In this document: positions 1 to 9,684 of the stretch, piece after piece
How positions within the stretch are numbered: the first letter of the stretch is position 1
Layout: every line of letters starts with the position of its first letter
Assembly (NCBI RefSeq): GCF_964340395.1
Contig: NC_135570.1
Coordinates: 16,242,822-16,306,821, forward strand
DNA from: Glandiceps talaboti
Taxonomy: Eukaryota; Hemichordata; Enteropneusta; Spengelidae
DNA length: 64,000 nucleotides
Direction of reading: 5' to 3'
The notes under the pieces: generated by a model
Database searches by the model: none
Told to the model about the DNA's origin: nothing
Seen by the model: the letters and a program-made list of their open reading frames with translations, nothing else
Made by a program: the position numbers and the translations under genes

Positions 1-844
1 TCTTTTCCAATCCAGTTATTTTAGAAAAAATGTCCTAAGTGAAATAGTTGTTGATTTGTGAATGTAATGGAACTTTGGTAATTTTATCTTTTTTTTTTTT
101 TTTTGGAATTTGTTGTAAATATTGAATGTGTTTTAATCTTTTCCAATTTCTGAGTGCCTGTAAATGGGGTAATCCTGTAGACATCTCAAATTAATAAATA
201 CATATTAAATACATACTTTCAAATTGATGTGCACTCATAAAATCCCTTCAACAAGGAGATATTTATGTATTTTTTTAAATGATATTTCTTCAGAACACTT
301 GTCTATAGATGGGAAACTGTACATAGAGCAAAAAAAAGGTACTGAAGGTTTCAATGATCTTCAATATGGCAGCCATATTGATTGATTTCAACTGTATGTT
401 AAGATATTGGGAATAATGACTAATGTTCTGGAGTAGAGATAATGTTGACGCAGTCATGACAATGTAGGGAATGTGCCCATTTAGTCTTTGGCAGTTTTAG
501 CCTGCCCTCAGCTCAGTCAATTAGATCCAAACACGAGTATTGATTAATGCACTGTCATCACAAACATTTCCATAGTAGTGGGAAACAACCATTTGCCTTT
601 AAAACTGTCAATGTGGTGGCAGCAGTGGGATCAAGTCCTAATCACCAAGTCTGGGCCAGGAGTTCTTTTCCATATCCAACAGCATTTTAACTTATGTTTT
701 TAAAATATTTTAATAGAAGAGTCACTATTAGATAATGTGGGCATAGGCATTTGAAAAATGTCCCTACATTACATCTCCAAGGTTATAATGCATATTATGA
801 ACTTTTACAAATATAGTCACCATTCGGCCATAATTTATCAGTTG
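1..844. other. AT-rich DNA, no gene seen
   Basis: I see no open frame of useful length, no splice-flanked exon and no RNA gene here. There is a T-run near 90-105, and a short self-complementary ATATGGCAGCCATAT at about 364-378 that resembles the core of the 155-bp repeat family found further on. Confidence 0.6.
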
Positions 845-1010
845 CAAAACAAACTGATGTGCACGTGACTCACATAGTATAATACCTTTGTGTCAAGTTT
901 GGTTGAAATCAATTGGTGCATATCAGAGTTATGAGAGTGAATGCATTGATGGGACACGCATATGTCAGCCAATGTAATAGCCTCCTCCAGGTGGTGCTCT
1001 TTGAGGACTG
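845..1010. repeat. Possible interspersed repeat fragment
   Basis: The wording of this stretch (a GTCAAGTTTGGTTGAAATC block, then a short tail) resembles one divergent unit of the interspersed family whose terminal segment lies at 7,800-7,990, where the equivalent phrase is CCAAGTTTGAAAAAAGTC. Assignment is by eye only and the ends are not defined. Confidence 0.3.
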
Positions 1011-1176
1011 AAAAGATGTTACAGTGACTATATTACAAGTGTAACACCCATACATTTGATTATGGTGACAAGATTAAGGTGGACACAAACAAAAAACATT
1101 TTTGTTGTAGTTTATTACATATACAGATATGCACATTATGCATGATAGTGTTGTCTAAGTGATGAAACCACATTTT

Positions 1177-1508
1177 AATGATGACAGTGTCAACTCAAGT
1201 GTCTTTACCATGCATACTTGAAGTCCACACTGAATAAAAAATTGTATGTGATTGATACATACATTGTATTGTGTGTGTAGTCATATCAATGTCCATTCAT
1301 AGTTGACTAAAACAGGTTAAGGGAGTGATCATTTTTTTACAGCCTGGGGTAACATCACTAGCCATGTTGTACTAATGACGACAGTGTCAACACCGAGTCT
1401 TTACCACATACACATGGAGTCCACACTGAATCAAAAGTTGTATGTGATTGATACATACACTGTATTGTGTGTGTAATCATATCAATGTCCATTCATAGAT
1501 TGACTAGA
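1177..1508. repeat. Two-copy direct repeat of about 130 bp
   Basis: A block running from GACAGTGTCAAC to GTCCATTCATAG occurs at about 1,177-1,310 and again at 1,374-1,508, a period of about 197 bp. The copies differ by scattered substitutions (for example TTGAAGTCC versus ATGGAGTCC). The 60 bp between them is unrelated. Nothing suggests coding function. Confidence 0.8.
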
Positions 1509-1867
1509 TCAACTTAAGCTATGGACTTTGATATGTCATGTCATAATATATACAATTATTATATTAGTTTTAGTTTGTGTCTTTCTAAACTTGTCAAAAG
1601 TGGTCTCACCAAAGTAATCTATTGCGTTTACTTACACTCATGAGCTTCACACACAAACAGACATCACTGACAAGCTGTGACCATATTGTTTTAATATCAG
1701 ATTTTTCTAAAATACTCTACATGCAAGTACAATACAATAAGTCATACAAAAGTGGTTACATTACCATTTCTATAACAACAGGGGTTACTTGGGCATTGCT
1801 AACCCAAACTTGGCCCCACACTAAAAACCAGACATAAAAAATATTTTAAAACTCTGGAAAAGCATAG

Positions 1868-3410
1868 GCATATATCGTACTTGAATCCATAAAGTACATC
1901 CATCAACTAAATAAAATATTTCTCTCTCCAAGTAAAATATTTCTGTCCCCTTAATATAAAGTACATCCATCCCCTAAAATGAAACAATTTCTCTCCCCTA
2001 AATGAAATATTTCTCTCCCCTAAATCAAAAGTACGTCCATCCCCTAAATAAAACATTTCTCTCCCCTTAATAAAAAGTACATCCATCCCCTAAATAAATA
2101 TTTCTCTCCCCTAAATCAAAAGTACATCCATCCCCTCAAACAAATATTTCTCTCCCCTTAATATAAAGTACATCCATCCCCTATATAAAATATTTCTCTC
2201 CCCTTAAAATAAAGTACATCCATCCCCTAAATAAAATATTTCTCTCCCCTAAATATAAAGTACATCCATCCCCTCAAAAAATATTTCTCTCCCCTTAATA
2301 TAAAGTATATCCATCCCCTAAATATAAAGTACATCCATCCCCTAAATAAAATATTTCTCTTCACTAAATATAAAGTACATCCATCCCCTCAATAAAATAT
2401 TTCTCTCCCTAAATAAAAAGTATATCCATCCCCTATATAAAATATCTCTCCCCTTAATATAACGTACATCCATCCCCTAAATAAAATGTACATCCATCTC
2501 CTAAATAAAATATTTCTCCATCCCCTAAATAAAATATTTCTCTCCCCTAAATAAAAAGTACATCCATCCCCTAAATATAAAGTACATCCATCCCCTAAAT
2601 AAAATATTTCTCTCCCCTAAATATAAAGTATATCCGTCCCCTAAATAAAATGTACATCCATCCCCTAAATAAAATATCTCTCCATCCCCTAAATAAAATA
2701 TTTCTCTCCCCTAAATAAAAAGTACACCCATCCCCTAAATAAAATATTTCTCTCCCCTAAATATAAAGTACATCCATCCCCTAAATAAAAAAGTACATCC
2801 ATCCCCTAAATAAAGTACTTCTCTCCCCTTAATATAAAGTACATCCATCCCCTAAATAAAATATTTCTCTACCCTAAATATAAAGTACATCCATCCCCAC
2901 AATAAAATATTTCTCTACCCTAACCAAAAAGTACATCCCCTAAATAAAGTACTTCTCTCCCCTTAATATAAAGTACATCCATCCCCTAAATAAAATATTT
3001 CTCTCCCCTTAATATAAAGTGCATCCATCCCCTATATAAAATATTTCTCTCCCCTTAATATAAAGTACATCCATCCCCTATATAAAATATTTCTCTCCCC
3101 TTAATATAAAGTACATCCATCCCCTAAATAAAATATGTCTCTCCCCTTAATATAAAGTACATCCATCCCCTAAATAAAAAGTACATCCATCCCTAAATAA
3201 AATATTTCTCTCCCCTAAATATAAAGTACATCAATCCCCTAAATAAAATATTTCTCTCCCCTTAATATAAAGTATATCCACCCCTTTAATAAAAAGTACA
3301 ATTCCACTCGCTATATAAAACTTTCCTAAATATAAAGTACATCCATCCCCTAAATGAAGAGTACATCAATCCCCTACATCTATATGAAAAGCATTTTCAT
3401 ATAGGGGGGA
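1868..3410. repeat. 45-bp class minisatellite, block 1
   Basis: A tandem array alternates two short motifs, AAATATTTCTCTCCCCT and AAAGTACATCCATCCCCT, joined by AAATAAA or AATATAA linkers. Full units are about 43-46 bp, with many half-units caused by slippage. One strand is strongly pyrimidine-biased. Open frames on the minus strand (peptide period GWMYFIFRGE...) are simple read-throughs of the repeat and should not be called as genes. Confidence 0.95.
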
Positions 3411-3650
3411 GAGATACTTTTCATTTGGTGATGGGCATACTTTTCAAATACTGTGTATGAAGAATGGCAGTGATAATACAAAGGGTATTGTAAAGTTTAA
3501 GCAACCAAATATGAACAACCAACCCATGTGAAAAAAACCACAATTGTGATATGAAGGATAAACACAACCTGTGTGACTCCCCAAAGTGTTGTTCAGTAAA
3601 TCCCACAATTATCATTTTACTACAAATACTAGACAAGTTGCCTTCTTTCC
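3411..3650. repeat. Non-repetitive island, duplicated copy A
   Basis: Unique-looking sequence interrupts the minisatellite. Together with the last roughly 230 bp of the array before it, it is almost identical to 5,170-5,665. It ends abruptly at TTGCCTTCTTTC, where sequence jumps back into array (CCCCTCAAAAAATATTTCTC), whereas copy B continues into different flanking DNA. It is therefore a truncated copy of the array's right flank, carried in by a duplication or unequal exchange. Confidence 0.85.
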
Positions 3651-5400
3651 CCTCAAAAAATATTTCTCTCCCCTTAATATAAAGTATATCCATCCCCTAA
3701 ATATAAAGTACATCCATCCCCTAAATAAAATATTTCTCTCCCCTAAATAAAAAGTACATCCATCCCCTATATAAAATATCTCTCCCCTAAATATAAAGTA
3801 TATCCATCCCCTAAATAAAATATTTCTCTCCCCAAATGAAAAGTACATCCATCCCCTATATAAAATATCTCTCCCCTAAATATAAAGTACATCCATCCCC
3901 TAAATAAAATATTTCTCTCCCCTAAATAAAAAGTACATCCATCCCCTATATAAAATATCTCTCCCCTAAATAAACAGTACATCCATCCCCTAAATAAAAT
4001 GTACACCCATCCCCTAAATAAAATATCTCTCCATCCCCTAAATAAAATATTTCTCTCCCCTTAATATAAAGTACATCCATCCCCTAAATAAAATATTTCT
4101 CTCCCCTAAATAAAAAGTACATCCATCCCCTAAATAAAATATACATCCATCCCCTAAATAGAATATTTCTCTCCCCTCAGTATAAAGTACATCCATCCCC
4201 TAAATAAAAAGTACATCCATCCCCTAAATAAAATATACATCCATCCCCTAAATAAAATATTTCTCTCCCCTAAATATAAAGTACAACCATCCCCTAAATA
4301 AAAAGTACATCCATCCCCTAAATAGAATATTTCTCTCCCCTCAGTATAAAGTACATCCATCCCCTAAATAAAATATTTCTCTCCCCTAAATAAAAAGTGC
4401 ATCCATCCCCTAAATAGAATATTTCTCTCCCCTAAATAAAAAGTGCATCCATCCCCTAAATAGAATATTTCTCTCCCCTCAGTATAAAGTGCATCCATCC
4501 CCTAAATAAAATATTTCTCTACCCTAAATAAAAAGTACATCCTTCCCCTAAATAGAATATTTCTCTCCCCTCAGTATAAAGTACATCCATCCCCTAAATA
4601 AAATATTTCTCTCCCCTAAATATAAAGTACAACCATCCCCTAAATAAAAAGTACATCCATCCCCTAAATAGAATATTTCTCTCCCCTCAGTATAAAGTGC
4701 ATCCATCCCCTAAATAAAATATTTCTCTCCCCTAAATAAAAAGTGCATCCATCCCCTAAATAGAATATTTCTCTCCCCTCAGTATAAAGTGCATCCATCC
4801 CCTAAATAAAATATTTCTCTACCCTAAATATAAAGTACAACCATCCCTTAAATAAAATATTTCTCTCCCCTAAATATAAAGTACATCCATCTCCTATATA
4901 AAATATTTCTCTCCCCTTAATATAAAGTGCATCAATCCCCTATATAAAATATTTCTCTCCCCTTAATATAAAGTACATCCATTCCCTATATAAAATATTT
5001 CTCTCCCCTTAATATAAAGTACATCCATCCCCTAAATAAAATATTTCTCTCCCCTTAATATAAAGTACATCCGTCCCCTAAATAAAAAGTACATCCATCC
5101 CCTGAATAGAATATTTCTCTCCCCTTAGTATAAAGTACATCCATCCCGTAAATAAAATATGTCTCTCCCCTTAATATAAAGTACATCCATCCCCTAAATA
5201 AAAAGTACATCCATCCCTAAATAAAATATTTCTCTCCCCTAAATATAAAGTACATCAATCCCCTAAATAAAATATTTCTCTCCCCTTAATATAAAGTATA
5301 TCCACCCCTTTAATAAAAAGTACAATTCCACTCGCTATATAAAACTTTCCTAAATATAAAGTACATCCATCCCCTAAATGAAGAGTACATCAATCCCTAC
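3651..5400. repeat. 45-bp class minisatellite, block 2
   Basis: This continues the first block's array with the same two alternating motifs. Local variants are amplified, such as CCTAAATAGAATATTTCTCTCCCCTCAGTATAAAG between about 4,140 and 4,800, where a two-to-three-motif segment recurs. That pattern shows recent local amplification. No gene is seen in it. Confidence 0.95.
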
Positions 5401-5665
5401 ATCTATATGAAAAGCATTTTCATATATAGGGGGGAGAGATACTTTTCATTTGGTGATGGGCATACTTTTCAAATACTTTGTATGAAGAATGGCAGTGGTA
5501 ATACAAAGGGTATTGTAAATGAACAACCAACCCATGTGAAAAAAAACCACAATTTGTGATGTGAAGTATAGACACAACCTGTGTGACTCCCCATAAAGTG
5601 TTGTTCAGTAAATCCCACAATTATCATTGTACTACAAATACTAGACAAGTTGCCTTCTTTCTTTG
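5401..5665. repeat. Duplicated right flank of the minisatellite, copy B
   Basis: This is a near-identical copy of 3,380-3,650: the ATATGAAAAGCATTTTCATAT hairpin, the GGGGGGAGAGATACTTTTCATTTGG block and the ACTAGACAAGTTGCCTTCTTTC end. Beyond that point the sequence is unrelated to copy A, so this copy probably marks the original array boundary. Confidence 0.85.
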
Positions 5666-5724
5666 TGCAAACTTAACGACCATCGAAAGATAGAGTTACT
5701 TTTATCATATATTAGTTACGATTA

Positions 5725-5840
5725 ATTTTAGTGTTATTGTTATTGTTAGTCTTATTGTTATTGTTATTGTTAGGGTAAGGTTATAGGTTATAGGTTATAG
5801 TTCAGTTTAAGGTTACATAAAGAAGGTTTAGGTTGGATAG
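5725..5840. repeat. Degenerate TTATTG and GGTTATA simple repeats
   Basis: A run of TTATTG hexamers is followed by GTTATAG repeats (AGGTTATAGGTTATAGGTTATAG). It is a short microsatellite-like stretch with no gene. Confidence 0.8.
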
Positions 5841-6034
5841 GAGTGATCAAAGTTTGCACAAATTAAGACTACAGCAACAAAATCGATCATTTGAAGTACA
5901 ATGAAGATTTGTATCATGTTACTTAAATTTGACAATTTTCTGATGTAAATAGTTCCCCACCCAACTGTATACTAATCAGCTGGTTCTAAAGTTCTTATAA
6001 CCATTTAATCAAAAATTTCAATTTTCAGATGACT

Positions 6035-6111
6035 TTAATCCTCTTTCTCCCAGTGGCTGTAGGATATTTGTTTGTACACAACTAACTACTAGTTGGGAGA
6101 AAGAGGATTAA
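6035..6111. mobile_element. Tiny TTAA-bounded inverted-repeat element
   Basis: Perfect 19-nt inverted arms lie at 6,034-6,052 (TTTAATCCTCTTTCTCCCA) and 6,094-6,112, separated by 41 nt. Each outer end includes TTAA (6,035-6,038 and 6,108-6,111), the target site of piggyBac-type insertion. The interior termini (TCCTCTTTCTCCCA) do not start with the usual CCC, so the assignment is tentative. It could equally be a plain hairpin. Confidence 0.5.
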
Positions 6112-6112
6112 A

Positions 6113-6745
6113 TACCAGATATCTGATCATTTCGCAGTGAACATAATTGTATAACTACACCAAAGTATTACCACTACCTAATTTAACAAACCAACTGGCC
6201 TTGTAATAAAAACAAACAAACTAGTTGTGTTCTATTATGTTCAAGGACAATAGCCCCAAAATTAAATGCAGGAATGTGATGTTAATCAGTGTCCAAAACC
6301 TGCTTGTACAAGTTGATGGTAATTAAGTTTATAATATCCTGACAGTCAAGGGCAAAGGTCAGTTTTTACACAGAAAGTTCATCTAAAAGGTGTGTTTACA
6401 ATATACACTTATATTTGTCTGTACAATACATTAACAGTATGGAGTAACTTGCTAGCTGACCTTGAATATGCAGGTCAAAGTCATGGGTTAGTGTCATTGA
6501 TACTATCTAGGAAGGTACATTCCTATGGCTCGCCTCCAGGCTGGCATACATGTTGACAGTGATATGTTTTCATGGTGATGAATCAGATGTCTATGAATAA
6601 GTACACCTTTTGTACAATCTTTGGTACAGTTCTTTAAGTGCAGTGCATTCAAAGTGCTCACAAGAGTTTGTTGATTCCTGCAATCAAAAAATCATTGACA
6701 CAAAATATAATTCACAGTAAAGCTCATGCAAATATTATTCTAATT
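6113..6745. other. Unique DNA, no gene seen
   Basis: Ordinary AT-rich sequence between the small hairpin and the 155-bp repeat cluster. No exon, RNA gene or repeat was recognised. Confidence 0.5.
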
Positions 6746-7830
6746 TCCAGGCAGCCATATTGGATCATATCACGACAACAATGAATTGCACGTGTATGTC
6801 ATAGAACACTGTCCTAATACTAACTTTGAATGAAATCTGTTCAAGCATGTCTGAGTTTTTATGGCTTTGGACATGTAAAATTCGCAATAAAAATCACAAT
6901 GAAAATGGATATGCACATGTATGTCATAGAACACTGTCCTAATACCAATTTTGAATGAGATCTGTTCAAGCATGTCTGAGTTATGACCTAAGACATGGAA
7001 AATTCGCAAACAAAATGGCTGCTAGGTGGCCATATTGGATCGTATCACGACAACAATGAATATTCACATGTATGTCGATCATAGAACAATGTCCTAATAC
7101 CAACTTTGAATGACATCTGTTCAAGCATTTCTGAATTATGGCTTTGGGCATGGAAAATTTACAAATAAAATGGCTGCTAGGTGGCCATATTTGATTGTAT
7201 CATGACAACAATGACATTGCACATGTATGTCATAGAACAATGTCCTTATACCAACTTTGAATGAGATCTGTTCAAGCATGTCTGAGTTATGACTTTGAAC
7301 AAGGAAAATTCACAAACAAAATGGCTGCCAGGCAGCCATATATATATGGATCGTATCACAACAACAATAAATTTCACATGTATGTCATAAAACAATGTCC
7401 TAATACCAACTTTGAATGAGATCTGTTCAAGTATTTCTGAGTTTTGGCTTTGGACATGGAAAATTTGCAAATAAAATGGCTGCTTGGTGGCCATATTGGA
7501 TTGTATCACGACAACAATGAAATTGCACATGTATGTCATAGAACAATGTCCTAATACCAACTTTGAATGAGATCTGTTCAAGCATGTCTGAGTTATATGG
7601 CTTTGGACATGGAAAATTCGCAAACAAAATGGCTGCTAGCAGCCATATTGGATCATATCATGACAACCATGAATATTCACATGTATTTTATAGAACACTG
7701 TCCTAATACCAACTTTTAATGAGATCTGTTCAAGCATGTCTGAGTTATGGCTTTGGACAGGGAAAATTTGCAAACAAAATGGCTCCTAGGCAGCCATATT
7801 GGATCGTATCATGAAACAAATTGACGTGCA
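6746..7830. repeat. 155-bp tandem repeat family, cluster 1
   Basis: About seven units of 150-157 bp. Each has a GCCATATTGGATCGTATCA block, a CACATGTATGTCATAGAACA block, a CCAACTTTGAATGAGATCTG block and a GGACATGGAAAATTCGCAAA block, and ends in AAAATGGCTGCCAGGCAGCC. The end of one unit and the start of the next form a short palindrome (ATGGCTGCCaGGCAGCCAT). A second cluster lies at 15,424-16,175. Minus-strand frames over it are repeat read-through. Confidence 0.9.
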
Positions 7831-7995
7831 TATGTATGCCATTGTATGTTGCCCCTGTACCAAGTTTGAAAAAAGTCGGTCCAGGCATCTCCAAGAAACT
7901 GCTCTGGACGGAGACTGACTGACAGACGCACAGATGGACGGCCAGAACCCATTCCATAAGTCCTCGTCCCGGACTTCGTCCTGCAGGGACTAATA
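7831..7995. repeat. Terminal segment of the 155-bp family
   Basis: Unlike the tandem units, this segment carries a run of GAC/CAGAC-rich sequence (GGACGGAGACTGACTGACAGACG), then CCATAAGTCCTCGTCCCGGACTTCGTCC and GGGACTAATAA. The CCCGGACTTCG portion is self-complementary enough to form a stem. It looks like the defined 3' end of an interspersed, non-autonomous element whose body is the tandem 155-bp units. The family name is not recognised. Confidence 0.55.
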
Positions 7996-8198
7996 AATAC
8001 AAAGGTGTAAATGGACAGACCTTCCATCAATAAAACTTTAAAAGATTAACACACTTCATTGCACGCTCTTATCTGGTCCATAGTCAATGTCTTCAACCAA
8101 CAGCCAGCTACTCTATTCAGTACAGGCAGTCAGCTTTGGTATATTTTAAAGTCGAATATAGACAACAATTCAACTAATGGCAAGATGTCAAAACTTAC

Positions 8199-8281
8199 TT
8201 CACCATGCACTTCTTTGAACTGTTTTCTTCAGATTTCTTCTTCAACTCCAGTAATACAAATTCCTGATGTACAAGTACGAT
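8199..8281 (-). other. Candidate exon E (minus strand), open frame
   Basis: On the minus strand, TGGTATTTCAG precedes 83 nt that end at GTAAGT. In the frame starting at its first base all 27 codons are open and give a lysine/glutamate-rich peptide (IVLVHQEFVLLELKKKSEEN, then SSKKCMV). Both splice sites match consensus well. It is the last of five similar exon-sized segments between 8.2 and 9.7 kb. The protein family is not recognised. Joined to candidate exon C in the only phase-matched frame, exon C shows a stop, so the transcript may be decayed or non-coding. Confidence 0.4.
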
Positions 8282-8746
8282 CTGAAATACCAGGAGAAAT
8301 ATGTTTTATGAACTGAACAGAACTGAAATACAACTCATAAACAAAGTGACAACCACCGATATATTTGCAAAGGTTACAAAATCAATATAAGAGTCTTAAA
8401 ATTCAAAACACTTGTTCTCATCTTTTTATATGATCCCATGTCAGGAACTTCCATGTTATTCCAGGTAAATTACCTACCAGACTTTTATATCAACCACATA
8501 ATCAACAACTGAAATGGTCCTAAAATTATCAGATGTAGAATGATAAACACAGGTATTTGTTTATTTACAGGTATGGTGATCCAACAATGGTGAATTCAGA
8601 TAAATATAGAAAATATTGCAGGACTCTTAACCGAGATTTTTCCGTCTACACAAACCTCAATAAAACATCTATCAAGAAAACAATTTCCTCGTGACTGACA
8701 AGTACATAAAATAAGATTATTACTAACTGCTCAATAAAATACTTAC

Positions 8747-8835
8747 TTTTCTCTTCTTTCTCTGATAATAATTTTTTCGACAGCTTTGAAGTCATAAATT
8801 GTGGTAATACATTTTCTTGGCAGCATTGGCATGGT
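8747..8835 (-). other. Candidate exon C (minus strand)
   Basis: This 89-nt segment sits between a TTGTTTTATAG acceptor and a GTAAGT donor on the minus strand. Two of three frames are open; one reads MPMLPRKCITTIYDFKAVEK, the other is Cys/Lys-rich. The third frame begins HANAAKKMYYHNL and then stops, yet it is the only frame that would join exon E in E's open phase. A one-base shift in the middle would merge HANAAKKMYYHN with YDFKAVEKII, which suggests a damaged coding exon. That is inference. Confidence 0.35.
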
Positions 8836-9160
8836 CTATAAAACAAGGAAACATATTATTAACAAGTCTTGGTCAAAAACATAACTATCCCTCTATCAGG
8901 TCAATATTCTGATTTCAACAACAAATTTATACAGCTGACATTCGGCTGATATCATAAAGGTCATGAAAAATAATTACATGCATATGTGGACTACTGTATA
9001 CAACATTTGTGCTAGATTTGGTAGAAGTTGCCCATGGATCTCAGAGGTGTACACCCCCAACTTTATAATTTGGGCAATTTGACTTTAGACATTGTGATAA
9101 AGATCAAGGGTCTGGGTTATTAAAACAAATTTTGATGTGATTGCAAAATTAGAAACATAC

Positions 9161-9239
9161 CTACGTCGGCTTCTTGTTTGATAGCTTTCTGCTTAAAACA
9201 TTATTCTTCGATTCTGGTCATATTCTTCACGGATGTGAC
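9161..9239 (-). pseudogene. Candidate exon B (minus strand), decayed
   Basis: A TTTTCTTTGTTTTCAG acceptor and a GTATGT donor bracket 79 nt on the minus strand. The best frame reads HIREEYDQNRRIMF, a stop, then AESYQTRSRR. It is a paralogue of candidate exon A about 245 bp away, within a tandem duplication. The matching EEYDQN and SYQTR peptides in both copies, interrupted by different lesions, suggest a once-coding exon that has decayed. Confidence 0.4.
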
Positions 9240-9405
9240 CTGAAAACAAAGAAAACATTATTATAGCTGGATGGCCATGGATGTCAGAGGTGTACATCCA
9301 CACTTTGAATAATTTTGTTTTTTTCTCTTTGACCATAGGCATCAAGGTCAAGGGGTCGGGGTTATTAAAACTAACTTTGAAGAGACTGCAACATTTGACA
9401 CTTAC

Positions 9406-9489
9406 TTATGTCTTCTTCTTGTTTGATAACTTTCTTCTATAGCATAATCCTCTTCAATTTTGGTCATATAAGTTCTTCATGGGTAAGAT
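9406..9489 (-). pseudogene. Candidate exon A (minus strand), decayed
   Basis: A TTTTCTTTGTTTACAG acceptor and a GTAAGT donor bracket 84 nt on the minus strand. It aligns to exon B, but with an extra CTTA after the codons for THEE and a stop after YDQN. In pieces it reads THEE, YDQN and EESYQTRRRH. Stops occur in all three frames, so it cannot be a working coding exon as it stands. It could be an untranslated exon. Confidence 0.4.
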
Positions 9490-9621
9490 CTGTAAACAAA
9501 GAAAACATTATTAATATGAACTGAATTGAACAGAATACCAAGCACAAATAAACTGAATGCCTTCCATAAGGGCAAAGTCTTTTAGATTTTTGTTATTAAA
9601 AAATGAATAGAATTATATAGG

Positions 9622-9684
9622 TATTTGCCCTTCATATTCTTCTTCTTTAAATCTGTCAGCAGTAGAGTCCTTCTTCATTGTTAT
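9622..9684 (-). other. Candidate exon D (minus strand), 3' limit unclear
   Basis: A TTTTCTCTTCACAG acceptor on the minus strand precedes ITMKKDSTADRFKEEEYEGQ before a stop. The peptide resembles exon A/B in its REEY/EEEYEGQ stretch. A second copy of the acceptor and first 48 nt is present at about 10,632-10,682 because of the 0.99-kb duplication, but there the 3' side was replaced at the junction (GAAT then GTAAAT). Confidence 0.3.

Larger units (their letters stand above)
9028..9512. repeat. Tandem duplication of about 245 bp
   Basis: The block from GATCTCAGAGGTGTACA through AAAACAAAGAAAACATTATT is repeated once (about 9,028-9,263 and 9,275-9,512) at moderate divergence. Each copy carries one exon-like segment (B and A) with its own splice signals, so this is an exon-plus-intron duplication. 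Confidence 0.75.

Noticed and set aside
3612-4360. Minus-strand frames with GWMYFIFRGE repeats
   Set aside because: Read-through of the 45-bp class minisatellite.
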